DNA of 64,000 nt from Macrotrachela quadricornifera (Eukaryota > Rotifera > Eurotatoria > Philodinida > Philodinidae). The notes under the pieces were generated by a model. It did no database searches. It was not told the origin of the DNA and saw nothing but the letters and a program-made list of their open reading frames with translations. The translations under genes were made by a program, and so were the position numbers. The stretch lies in assembly GCA_022393335.1 (NCBI GenBank), contig JAJEKB010021263.1, forward strand, positions 1,571,227 to 1,635,226. Reading direction: 5' to 3'. This document shows, one piece after another, positions 45,568 to 55,369 of the stretch (the stretch's first letter is position 1; the number at the start of each line of letters is the position of its first letter).

Positions 45568-45575
45568 TTGACGAT

Positions 45576-45949
45576 AATGTTTTACTACCTGAAACATAAC
45601 AAAAATAATATCCATTTGGTAATGTGATTCTCATAAGGGAAAAAAGTACTTTGGATTTTAATGATTTCTTTTGAACGTTTCTTTTTCTATAAAGTTAAAC
45701 AGGAAAATAAAATTAACGAAATTTATTATTCATCTGATTCTTTCTATTGAAGCCATTATAAAGGTAGATGATACATTAATCTTACCATTTTACCATTTTA
45801 CTTTGACATTTCTACATTTTATCTTCATACGTACAAGTAATCCACTGAAGAATCTGGCCTATAATTAAAGCATTTATTTCGATGAAGTATTTAAAAAAAA
45901 CAATATAAAAAAATAATCAGGAAATCAAAGAGCAAAGAATGAGTTAAAA
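45576..45949. other. Intergenic, nothing recognised
   Basis: AT-rich; the only frame (about 45671-45868) lacks recognisable features. Confidence 0.4.
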
Positions 45950-46126
45950 CTAAATATTTTTTTCATCAATATAAGCAAGCTGCTTATTCCATAGTGAAAG
46001 TCGATATTGATGATTACCTTCATACACATATAGCTCTCTTTTTATCCAAGAACGCTCGTCTGATACACCACTATTAATCCCATAGTCACGAGCTTCTTGA
46101 CAATGAATATATATTATGTCAATATA
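45950..46126 (-). pseudogene. C-terminal coding fragment, unknown protein
   Basis: An open stretch without ATG on the minus strand reads YIHCQEARDYGINSGVSDER, then SWIKRELYVYEGNHQYRLSL and WNKQLAYIDEKNI, to TAG 45950. The polar, charged composition is coding-like. It is probably the last exon or a fragment of a lost gene; family not recognised. Confidence 0.35.
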
Positions 46127-46531
46127 TTATTAGATTGAATTTATGTTTAAATAAGTTTATGGATTGATATGAGCTCTCAATATCCAGCTAATTTTAAAGC
46201 TAATGATTAGTTTCCGTCGTTTTGACTATTAACCAATCGAATCTTACTCGAGAGTGTAACAGGTTTCATTTTTTTTAATGCTTTACTTTTACTTTCTGCA
46301 TATTTCTCTTTGAAATGGTGAAAATCGCCGATTTTTTGCTGCTTTTATTCTCAAAATATTGAAAAAATATCGTAATTCATTATATTTTGACATAAACAGT
46401 GAAAAAAAAACATTGAATCTAAAATTTTAATTTATTTTTATTCTAATATACACTTAAACAAATAATTCTGGTCTAACATTTCTGTAGACAGTTGTGTTCG
46501 AAAAATGATTAAATAATTAAAAAAAAAAAAA
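46127..46531. other. Intergenic, 3' flank of the nuclear receptor
   Basis: AT-rich; no supported gene. Confidence 0.4.
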
Positions 46532-48202
46532 TTAAGAAATTTGTAAAACAGTTTGCATTAATGGTGCAATTCTATCAATAGTATTTAATGTTATAAGTTG
46601 ATTACGAAAAAAATCTCGACTTCGTTTTGTTGCTGATTGAGTTTTAAAAATGATTGTCATTAATTCAATAAATTGTTTACATGATTTCATTTCACCTTGC
46701 TTATTAACCATATAATTCCAAAGTACTTTTGTATAATGAGATTGAGCCCGATAAACAGCTAATGGGTCTTTAAGTGATGGCTCATCTTTACTCATTGATA
46801 AACCTTGAGAAAATAAAAGAACTATAAGAAGTAGAGATAATAATCCTGGATCTTGTTCAGTTGTCTTAACAAGAGATTGAACCAAATTTACAAATGATTC
46901 ACGAACATCTATTGGTGCTTCGCATAATAGAAAAAATCGACGATGTCTTTCTGCTTCTTCACTGTTTCCATCATTACAACAATCATTTGTTGGTCGATAA
47001 TTATAACATTTGGATATTGGAAAAAGTGGAAGAAGATTATATTTAATTAAAATAAAACGATCATCAAAATGTAAATTTTCAAATTCATCAATATGACGAA
47101 AAAAATTAATAAAACGAAGAGCAATTTGATTTGCAAATTGTGACCAACTTATTAAAGCAGTAGTTCGATCAGATAAATCAATACAACCACATTGTATAGT
47201 TGGAAGTTGAAAAAATGATATAAATGATGATTGAACATTTTGAATTATTACCCAATCTTCAACAGATAATGTTTCGATTATTAAATCTTCAATTTCATTT
47301 GAATCAGCACTTTCATAATGAACAATATTATTATTATCTTTATCCATATCCATTAATAACTAGAAATAAATATATATATATATATTAAAATTTATTAATT
47401 CTTTAATAATAAAAAAGAAAATATAGAACTTACTTGATCGATTTCATCCAATGTTTGTGAAAAAGATTCAGAATTTGGTAAAATATTTAATGAATTTATC
47501 GATTCTGATTTTGATAAATGTTTTAATGTATTATTTCGATTTTCTTCAAGACGTTTTTTTCTTCGCTGTTTTTCTTCTTCACTAAGAATAAAATCTTTTC
47601 TCATGCCCACGGTAAAACATCGATCTAATCGACATCGTTGACATTTACGACGTACTGCATATGAAACTGAACATTGATTTTGACCTGTTAAACATCTTAA
47701 TTTTCCCTATACAAAATTAAAATTAACATAAAATCAAAAAATATATACATATATATATATTAACTAACCGGTTGTTGATGAGCATTACGACGAAAAAAAG
47801 CTTTACATGACGCACAAGAAAGAACATCGTAATTAAATCCAATAGCACGATCACCACAAATACTACAAATTAAATCAATCGATTTCTTTGCTACTTTCAT
47901 TGATTTTGTTCGATTATTTTGAGGTGAATCAAGTACACGTTTATATACATTATCACTATTTGAATTCTACAAATAGATATTTATAATAAAAATCTATTTT
48001 ACTAATATTAAATACGAACAAATTCAGATAATTCAGAAAGAACAGCCAAATTAATAACATTATTTGTATCTTTTTCGATTGATTGTATTTGTTGATTATT
48101 ATCCAAATCAATAATATGTGTATTTATATTTTTATTTAAAGAAAATTGACGAATTAAATCTTCATTCGATGTTATAATTATCATTTTCGTCTCACCAGCC
48201 AT
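46532..48202 (-). CDS. Nuclear hormone receptor, four exons
   Basis: Exons on the minus strand: 48202-48020, 47966-47769, 47706-47434 and 47359-46532, all in phase 0; about 493 aa. A ligand-regulated or orphan transcription factor acting in the nucleus. The first zinc finger is CSICGDRAIGFNYDVLSCAS followed by CKAFFRRNA, with P-box CASCKA. The second finger, split from the first by an intron, is CLTGQNQCSVSYAVRRKCQR followed by CRLDRCFTVGM. A basic hinge (EEEKQRRKKRLEENR) follows. The ligand-binding domain in exon 4 includes the signature-like region RTTALISWSQFANQIALRFI and DRFILIKYNLLPLF, but a weak AF-2 helix. The subfamily is uncertain. The first donor (TTT|GTTCGT) is weak; the others are consensus. 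Confidence 0.88.
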
Positions 48203-48850
48203 AATGTTCTTAATTTTTGTACTTTTGTATTCTTTGAGTTATTATGTAATGACGGCAATACTAAATAATGATCGTAAATATCTTAGTTAAGAAGAAGAAA
48301 AAAACATGCAAAGACGAAAGAGAAATAAAATACGCTTTTTTTTATTGTCATGAGAAGAACAGAAAAAAAAATAAAAGAAGAACGAGAAAAATATATTATT
48401 TATGCATCATCATTTGAATGCCAACTCGACAACTAACTCATAAGTGTGTCACTATTGCAATTTGTTATGATGCAACCATACTTTTCCATTGGTAAACAAA
48501 TATAGTTCTCAATTTATGATGCTTATCTTAACCTATTTGATTTATATCAATAAAAAATTGTGGTAAAGATGTTGAAGAAAAATATTTTTTGTATTATATT
48601 CAAATATTTTAAAGTGAAATGTATGATCTTATTAATGATTGAATAAATTTTTAAAGTTTTCTTTACAAATAATATATTTTTGAATTAACAGAATTAATTA
48701 AAAACTTCATTAATTTAAGAAAAAAAATCTATTCTCTTATTTATATTTTAAATTATTTATGTTTATGACTAAATAAATATACTTATGACCTTTGCAAGCA
48801 TGACTCAGTTTGTGAGTCATATGAATAATTTTATACAAAATGAGTTATAT
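48203..48850. other. Intergenic, promoter side of the nuclear receptor
   Basis: AT-rich; no recognised motif. Confidence 0.4.
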
Positions 48851-49124
48851 GGTACTTCTCAAGATGAACGATATCCTCGTATGATTGGTTAACATTATAA
48901 AGAGGAGAGGAAAAAAATTATATCGACTGACTTTTCTTGAGCAATGAGAATGAAACAATAAGAGATGGCGTAGTGTTGTTTCATAAATAGATTAAGATAA
49001 TAATTATCCAAAAAAAAAAAGAACAATACAATTATACGCTAGTAGGATCAAATTTAGTATAATTAACGATGTTTTGATTTAAATATGATTCCATACTATC
49101 TTTTATATCATTCACAATGTTTTA

Positions 49125-50007
49125 CTTAGGTCTGACCAAAAGTTCGTGCAATATTAAATAAAGATAAAAAGATATTTTTAGTTTTATTTTATCAAATGTT
49201 GAGGATAGTTATCAGTATTATTTATGCCAAGACCAATCATTTCGACACAATCTGTTAAAAGTTTTTTTGAAGTCTTTTTCGAAAGAAGCTTTAGGTATCT
49301 TGGCAACCGCATGAATTAATCGTTTTTGATTTCTTTTAAAAATTCAGCAAAATTTTGTTCGATCATGTCATTTGTGTTCTAGCACTACTAGAGATAGGTC
49401 ATAGATTTTTTTAGGGTGCGTCAGTCATAAGTCATTTGATGCTAGCTGGCTTATTGAGGACAAATCTGCTAACTTTATTGTTCATGAAGACAGGTTTTAA
49501 TCAAAACTTTCTGTGATGTATTCTTTAAATGAAATAATTCTGAATGTAGGTAAAGACAAGATCATAGAGTACAAGTACTGTATCGAAAATTGTTTGAAGT
49601 CCTTTTTTAGTGGAATATGAAAACAAATAGAGATATCAGGTTCAAAATGCACAAAAATGGTTCATACTCATCTAATATTATAAACTATTTGACACAAGAA
49701 AATATCAATATAATGTGTTATCCACTTTATTCCTCAGACATGATACTATGTAATTCGTGACTAACTAATTTTATCAAACGTAGTTTAAGTAATTAAAGAA
49801 GTGAAACTTCGTTAGCTCATGCGGTTTCCAAGATACCTAAAACTTTTTTTTCGAAAAAGACTTCAAAAAAACTTATAACAAATTGTTAGAAATGATTGGT
49901 CTTGGCATAAATAATACTGACAACTATCATCAACATTTGATAAAATAAAACTGAAAATATCTTTTTATCTCTATTTAATGTTGCACGAACTTTTGGTCAG
50001 ACCTAAG
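49125..50007 (+). mobile_element. Mariner element with long terminal inverted repeats, internally deleted
   Basis: Inverted arms 49125-49307 and 49830-50007 begin CTTAGGTCTGACCAAAAGTT and are nearly identical over about 180 bp. TA lies at both ends (49123-49124, 50008-50009). A degenerate mariner transposase C-terminus fills the centre. Confidence 0.9.
49407..49815 (+). pseudogene. Mariner transposase C-terminal remnant
   Basis: Fragments in shifting frames match the mariner catalytic half. FKSKLSVMYS-like and DKIIEYKYCIENCLKSFF segments are followed by a decayed NGS.SSN.INYLTQENINIM and YPLYSSDMILCNS stretch, which corresponds to the HPPYSPDLAPCD block. Stops and frameshifts are present; the N-terminal DNA-binding part is absent. 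Confidence 0.7.
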
Positions 50008-50009
50008 TA

Positions 50010-50294
50010 TTCTCCATTAATGCAATTAGCAATGGAGCCAATGATCCTGATCATTATATTCATGAAATAGTTAACCATTCAATTAATTTTATTGATCTAA
50101 CAACATTAGTACATACACAAAACATCGAAAACATGTGGATGGTGGCAAAAATTAAAAAGCAAAATCAAATGTGTCAACATCGTTCATTATTGAATATGCA
50201 TTTGGCTGAATTTATGTGTCGTTGTCTATTTGGTCAGCGTCCATTCGAGAATCTGATTCGTATTATTCAACAAAAATATCCACTGATCAAGTAG
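50010..50294 (+). pseudogene. Merlin/ISXO2-like transposase C-terminal fragment
   Basis: An open frame to TAG 50292-50294 reads HEIVNHSINFIDLTTLVHTQ, then NIENMWMVAKIKKQ, then HRSLLNMHLAEFMCRCLFGQ and RPFENLIRIIQQKYP. This is the H-T-[QN]-N-I-E-x-x-W block and EFMWR-like end of ISXO2/Merlin transposases. The N-terminal part is missing, cut off by the mariner insertion or lost. Confidence 0.8.
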
Positions 50295-50553
50295 TATATA
50301 GTAAGTTTTTTCTATATGTATTTATTTTTTCTTATTTATGATTCTTGTGTGTTTCTGTTTTTTTTTTTAAATAAATGTATTCATTATTTATTTAAATTAC
50401 TGCTTTATCTAACTAATTTCATTGAAAAAGAAATATACGTCATCTCTCATTGTTTCATTCTCATTGCTCAAGAAAGATCAGCCAATATAATTTCTTTTCC
50501 TCTCTATAACGTTATTCAATCGAACGAGGGTGTTATTCATCTAGAGAAGCACC

Positions 50554-51015
50554 GTTAAAGTCTTTATTTAAAAAAAGACAATTAATTTGTCAATAAATTA
50601 AATTAATAAATCTTCTAAGAAATTAATCTTAATTTCGAAAACTAATTCCTAATTTAATTGGTTAACTAACACTCTCTTGACTGTTATTATTTTTGTGTTT
50701 TATGGTAGAGGTCACTTTAAATATAAAAAAAAAGACAGACTTTTTTCTTATCGAAAATAATCTTAAAGGTTACGACAATATTGTTCATTCCTTTCGCATA
50801 CGAATGATGACAATGCAAAAAAAAACCCATAAACTTGTTGCGTATATATTTAAAATTGTCCAATAAGATTAAATATTACTAAATTTTTTTTTATCAAAAC
50901 AGGTAATTATAGAACGAGTGAATGTGACAGTAAATTGTTTTTGACATAATTTCGTCGTTGCTTTTTTTGTTAATTGAATAACTTCAAAAGAAAATTTTAT
51001 TTAGAAGGAAGAAGA
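50554..51015. other. Intergenic and 5' UTR of the reductase gene
   Basis: AT-rich. TTTTATTTAG ends 13 bp before the ATG at 51016 and is a likely acceptor for a leader intron or trans-splicing. Confidence 0.45.
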
Positions 51016-53640
51016 ATGCCACCAACAAAAGATGCAAAAACCAAAGGAGTTTCTGATCTTATAGACAAATATATCAATGAAAATGATGTTATGATTTTTT
51101 CTATGTCTTGGTGCCCATTTTGTAAAAAAGTTTGTTTTTTTTTAATTTTATTATTATTAATTCATAATGATAATTTCATTTGATAGATTAAAGGAGCATT
51201 AAGATCAGCTAATATTGAATTTTATGCTATTGAATTAGATAAAATGCGTAAGGAAAATTTTTTCTTCACATATCGTTTTATTAAATTAAAATTTTTTATT
51301 TAGCCGAAGGTGACGATATTTTGAATGAATTAATTGAAAAAACAAAACAAGACACTGTTCCGAATATATTTATTAAGCAACAACATATTGGTTTGTTTAA
51401 TACATATATTTGATTTAAATATAAAAATTCTTTCTTTGTATTTAATTAAGGTGGATGTGATAAAACTCTTGAAGCATTGAAAGAAGGACGTGTTGCTGCA
51501 CTTTTATATCCAAATGATTCTGAAATGAAACAAGGAAATATTGATAATGATGCATTAGATTCATATGATTATGATTTAATTGTTATTGGTGGAGGATCAG
51601 GTGGACTTGCTTGTTCAAAAGTAATTTTTTTTAAAGACAAAAATACATTTGTGTTTATTTTTTTAGGAAGCTCGATCATATAATAAAAAAGTTTGTGTAC
51701 TTGATTTTGTTAAACCATCACCAGTTGGAACTACATGGGGTTTGATTTTTTCAAGAAAATATTTCAATATATTTTCTTTCTTTTCTTTTTAGGAATTGGT
51801 GGAACATGTGTTAATGTTGGTGTAAGTTAATTTATTTGAAATTTTTCATTTTATTTTTATTTGTTTTATGAAGTGTATCCCAAAAAAATTAATGCATCAA
51901 GCATCATTAATAGGTGAATATGTTCATGATTCAAGTGATTATGGTTGGTCAAAACTTGAACAAGGTTGTAAAAAAAAGTTTTTTTTAATTATATTCGAGG
52001 TTTTTTTTTTTTCTTTTAAAATAGCTCGTGAACATAATTGGACAAAAATGATTGAATCAATACAAGGATATATACATTCACTTAATTTTAAATATCGAAC
52101 TGATCTTCGTTCAAAAGATATTCTTTATGAAAATTCTTTTGGAGAATTTGTTTCACCACATCGATTAAAAGTTTATATTTATTTTTCATAAAATAAAAAG
52201 AAATTTTTCTTCTTTTATTTTAGTTAACAACTAAGAAAGGGCAAACAAAAGAAATAACTGGAAAATATATAGTTGTAGCTGTAGGTGGAAGACCAAAATA
52301 TCCAAATATTGAAGGCGATCAAAAATATGGAATTACAAGGTTTAATCTATATTTGCAAAATAATATTGAAAAAAAAAGAATCTTTTTTTTTAGTGATGAT
52401 TTATTTTCTCTTAAATATGATCCAGGAAAGACAATAGTTGTTGGTGCATCATATGTTGCACTTGAATGTGCAGGATTTTTACATGGAATTGGTCGAGAAG
52501 TTCATATATTTGTTCGTTCAATACTTCTTCGAGGTTTTGATCAACAAATGGCATCAAAAATAGGAGAATATATGTCAAAAATTGGAATTCATTTTCATTA
52601 TGAAGCTATTCCAACACGTATTGAATGTTTAGAAGAAGGAAAACCAGGAAAATTACGTCTTCATTATCAACAAATACTTGAATCAGGAGAAACTAAAGAA
52701 TTTTATGAAGATTGTAATACAGTTTTATTTGCTATTGGACGTGAAGCTTGTACTAAAGATTTAAATTTGGATAAAATTGGTATTAAAATAAATAAACTTA
52801 ATGGATTTAAAATAAAAACTAAAGAAGAACAATCAATTCAAGTTCCATGGTTATATGCTATTGGAGATTGTATTGATGAACAAACAATGCCATCTGGACA
52901 ACCTTTAGAATTAACACCAGTTGCTATTCAAGCAGGTCAATTATTAGCTAAACGACTTTTTGCACATAGCAAAATAAAGGTTAAATTAAAAAAACAAAAT
53001 TATTTCAAATTTTTATTTCAATTATATATATATATATCTTTAGATGGATTATTATAATGTTCCAACAACAGTTTTTACTCCAATAGAATATGGAGCTATT
53101 GGTTATAATGAAGATGATGCTATATCTAAGTTTGGTGAAGATAGCATTGAAGTAAAAAGAAAAAAAAAATATCTTTATTGATAATATATTATTTTGTTTC
53201 ATAAGGTATATCATAGTGAATTTGTTCCATTAGAATGGTCAATATGTCATCATCGTGAAAATGTTAAAACAATGTCATATTGTAAATTAATTGTAGAAAA
53301 AGAAACTGTTAGTTGATTTTTATTTGAAAACAGAAAACATATTTATTTAATATTCTTCTTGTTTTTTTCTTCAAAGAATCGTGTTATTGGTTTTCATGTC
53401 TTATCACCAAATGCAGGTGAAATAACTCAAGGTTATGCATTAGGAATGAGACTTGGAGCTACAAAACATGATTTTGATATGACTATTGGCATTCATCCAA
53501 CATGTACAGAAGTAATTAAAAAAAAAATTCTTTTTCTATTAAAAAATTTTATTATAATAAATATAATTTAGAATTTAACAACATTATCAGTAACAAAATC
53601 ATCCGGTGCATCAGCAGCACAAGAAGGTTGCTGAGGTTAA
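51016..53640 (+). CDS. TGR: Thioredoxin-glutathione reductase, selenoprotein, 14 exons
   Basis: Exons: 51016-51129, 51187-51247, 51304-51390, 51451-51620, 51667-51739, 51791-51819, 51874-51964, 52025-52170, 52224-52339, 52394-52979, 53044-53151, 53206-53307, 53377-53511, 53572-53640. All introns are GT..AG and short, and the phases agree, giving 628 residues. An N-terminal glutaredoxin domain ([26 protein letters not shown]) is fused to a thioredoxin reductase. The FAD site is [16 protein letters not shown], the redox disulfide CVNVGC is split by an intron, the NADPH site is [15 protein letters not shown], the second FAD site is [11 protein letters not shown], and the His-Glu dyad is in GIHPTCTE. 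The last exon ends AAQEGCUG, with in-frame TGA at 53632-53634 read as selenocysteine and TAA at 53638. It would reduce thioredoxin and glutathione with NADPH. Confidence 0.93.
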
Positions 53641-53645
53641 AGTTC

Positions 53646-53678
53646 CCCTGGCTAAAATAGACCAGGGCTTTTTTTTTT
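53646..53678 (+). other. GC hairpin followed by T tract just after the reductase stop
   Basis: CCCTGG (53646-53651) pairs with CCAGGG (53662-53667), loop of 10, followed by about ten T. It looks like a bacterial terminator but lies in a spliced eukaryotic gene. It might help UGA recoding or 3' processing, or be chance. Confidence 0.35.
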
Positions 53679-53720
53679 GTAAATGTGATAATTAACATAT
53701 AACGATATTGTATTTTTTTA

Positions 53721-53778
53721 ATGATGAATTCGTCTGCCAAAGCTCGTACTCGAATGTCGAGAAGCTTCGAATTCTGAT
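53721..53778 (+). promoter_or_regulatory. Candidate SECIS element in the 3' UTR of the reductase
   Basis: 81 bases after the stop: ATGA (53721-53724) faces TGAT (53775-53778). GAATTCG (53726-53732) pairs with CGAATTC (53768-53774). Unpaired AAA lies at 53739-53741, 14 bases from the core. A small apical pairing (CTCG with CGAG) follows. This is the SECIS layout (NTGAN quartet, helix, AA bulge) expected for selenocysteine insertion at the UGA. The pairing between core helix and apical loop is imperfect by eye. Confidence 0.5.
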
Positions 53779-54343
53779 TGTCTCTATCGTTTATTGTGTT
53801 ATTTAATCATTGTATTCCCTCGTATTTTTTCCATATTTTCTACACAATTATTTTGATATGATATGTGATTTCTGACAAAACTTTTCTCTTTCTTTTTTAT
53901 TTATTTATGAACGCAAAAGTCTTATATTTTTGCAAGGTGTTTTTTTTTTTGCACAAATATATAATAAAACATTTATGCATCAGCACGTAAATCAACATAT
54001 CAAGAAGTAATGATTTGGTTCGCATAGGATCACTAAGAATCGGAACCGTTAAAGTATCAGATATATACGGAATTTTTTTAAAATAAATTCAAATTATTTT
54101 AGTTCTTGACATTAAAGATATGTAATATTTATTGAAAAAATATTTTGTTCAAAACGTATAAGAGAAAGTAAAAAAATAAAGAAATTATTTACAAAACAGT
54201 ATGTTCAAGATATACTTATTTAAATACAAATAATTTCTATAATATATCAGTACTATGATTTTCTTCATTATCATCATCACAAATAACAATATTATCTTGT
54301 TCAATCAGTTTAATTTTCTTTGCTACAACTGTCATCATTTATT
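53779..54343. other. Intergenic, 3' flank of the reductase
   Basis: AT-rich; AATAAA-like signals occur (for example near 53962). No gene. Confidence 0.4.
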
Positions 54344-54560
54344 TCATCTGTTTTTTCTCTTTAATTGAATATCTCTAACTTCATTTTTTGGTATTTTATC
54401 AAAACTTCTTAATATGAATAAATTTTTCTGCAGAAATCGTAACTTGTTTACTCTTTTAGTATCAAGCTGAGCACATCTATCACTTATTGTATTTTTAGAG
54501 GATGAAAAAAGTCTTTCTACTACAATATTCAATGCTAGTATAGCAAATAGTCCTGCAAAA
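54344..54560 (-). pseudogene. hAT transposase C-terminal dimerisation fragment
   Basis: The minus strand reads GLFAILALNIVVERLFSSSK, then NTISDRCAQLDTKRVNKLRF and LQKNLFILRSF, to a stop at 54344. This is the hAT C-terminal pattern (S-x-ERLFS...G..ISDRR..L....V..L.FL..NL). No catalytic part or inverted ends were found nearby. Confidence 0.75.
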
Positions 54561-55369
54561 TTTCAGTTTCTTTCACGATTCGAAATGTTTTTTTTTTACA
54601 ATTCCGGCTCCACTTTTCTTGGAACCGCAGACCTCTAGATAACCAATATTATAAAGACTCGTATATAATACTCTATACGAGCAATTTATTTTTTCGTAAA
54701 TAGTATAATAACAATACAAAATAGAGCATAGATAAAAAACCATTTTACATATAATAGTAGAGAACAAACTAGTAAAATATAGCAGAAAAAGACCTTGAAT
54801 CTATTATCTATTAATGGGAACTATAATAAACTGGACTACTTTTTTTCGTAGTCATGATCGTGTCTTCATAAATAAATGTCAAAAATCTTGATGATTTTAT
54901 CAAACACGATATGATTGTTTGCCTATTGAATAAACATTAATCAATTTTTGAATAAATAACTTTCTTTATTGACATTGAAAAAAAACAATAGTTGATAGAA
55001 ATAAACATATTTAATCATACAACTATCTTTAAGTCTATTAGCCAGATATTTCAATTATCATTTTAAATAAATACGAAATAAGAATATTTATGTCATAGCT
55101 ATCGCATTTTTAATATATGTTAGTCATATTATAATAATTAAACATAATATATTTATTCTAGAGTATTCTTTTTTTCTAATATTGTCGTACACATGTGACA
55201 TAAACGTATATGTTTTTCTTTTTACTAATGAATGTCCCGTTTAGTAATATGTAACAAATATTCGTCGACGTTTATATAATTTTGTTTTTTTTTTTCGTTT
55301 GTGCGTATATAGGATGCAAAACATGGCAATAATATAAAATATTATATTATATATGATTTACTAAATAAA
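54561..55369. other. Intergenic, upstream of the ART-TPR gene
   Basis: Strongly AT-rich; no recognised gene. Confidence 0.4.

Larger units (their letters stand above)
48851..50553 (+). mobile_element. Merlin-type DNA transposon carrying a nested mariner
   Basis: Inverted ends of about 115-125 bp: 48851-48973 (GGTACTTCTCAAGATGAACG...) and 50438-50553 (complement GGTGCTTCTCTAGATGAATA...). They share among others the block CTTGAGCAATGAGAATGAAA. The C-terminal part of an ISXO2/IS1016-like transposase lies near the right end. A mariner element occupies 49125-50007. The target duplication is unclear. Confidence 0.75.

Noticed and set aside
53632..53634. TGA as the true stop of the reductase
   Set aside because: The two following codons complete the Gly-Cys-Sec-Gly terminus typical of animal selenoprotein thioredoxin reductases, and a SECIS-like hairpin follows.
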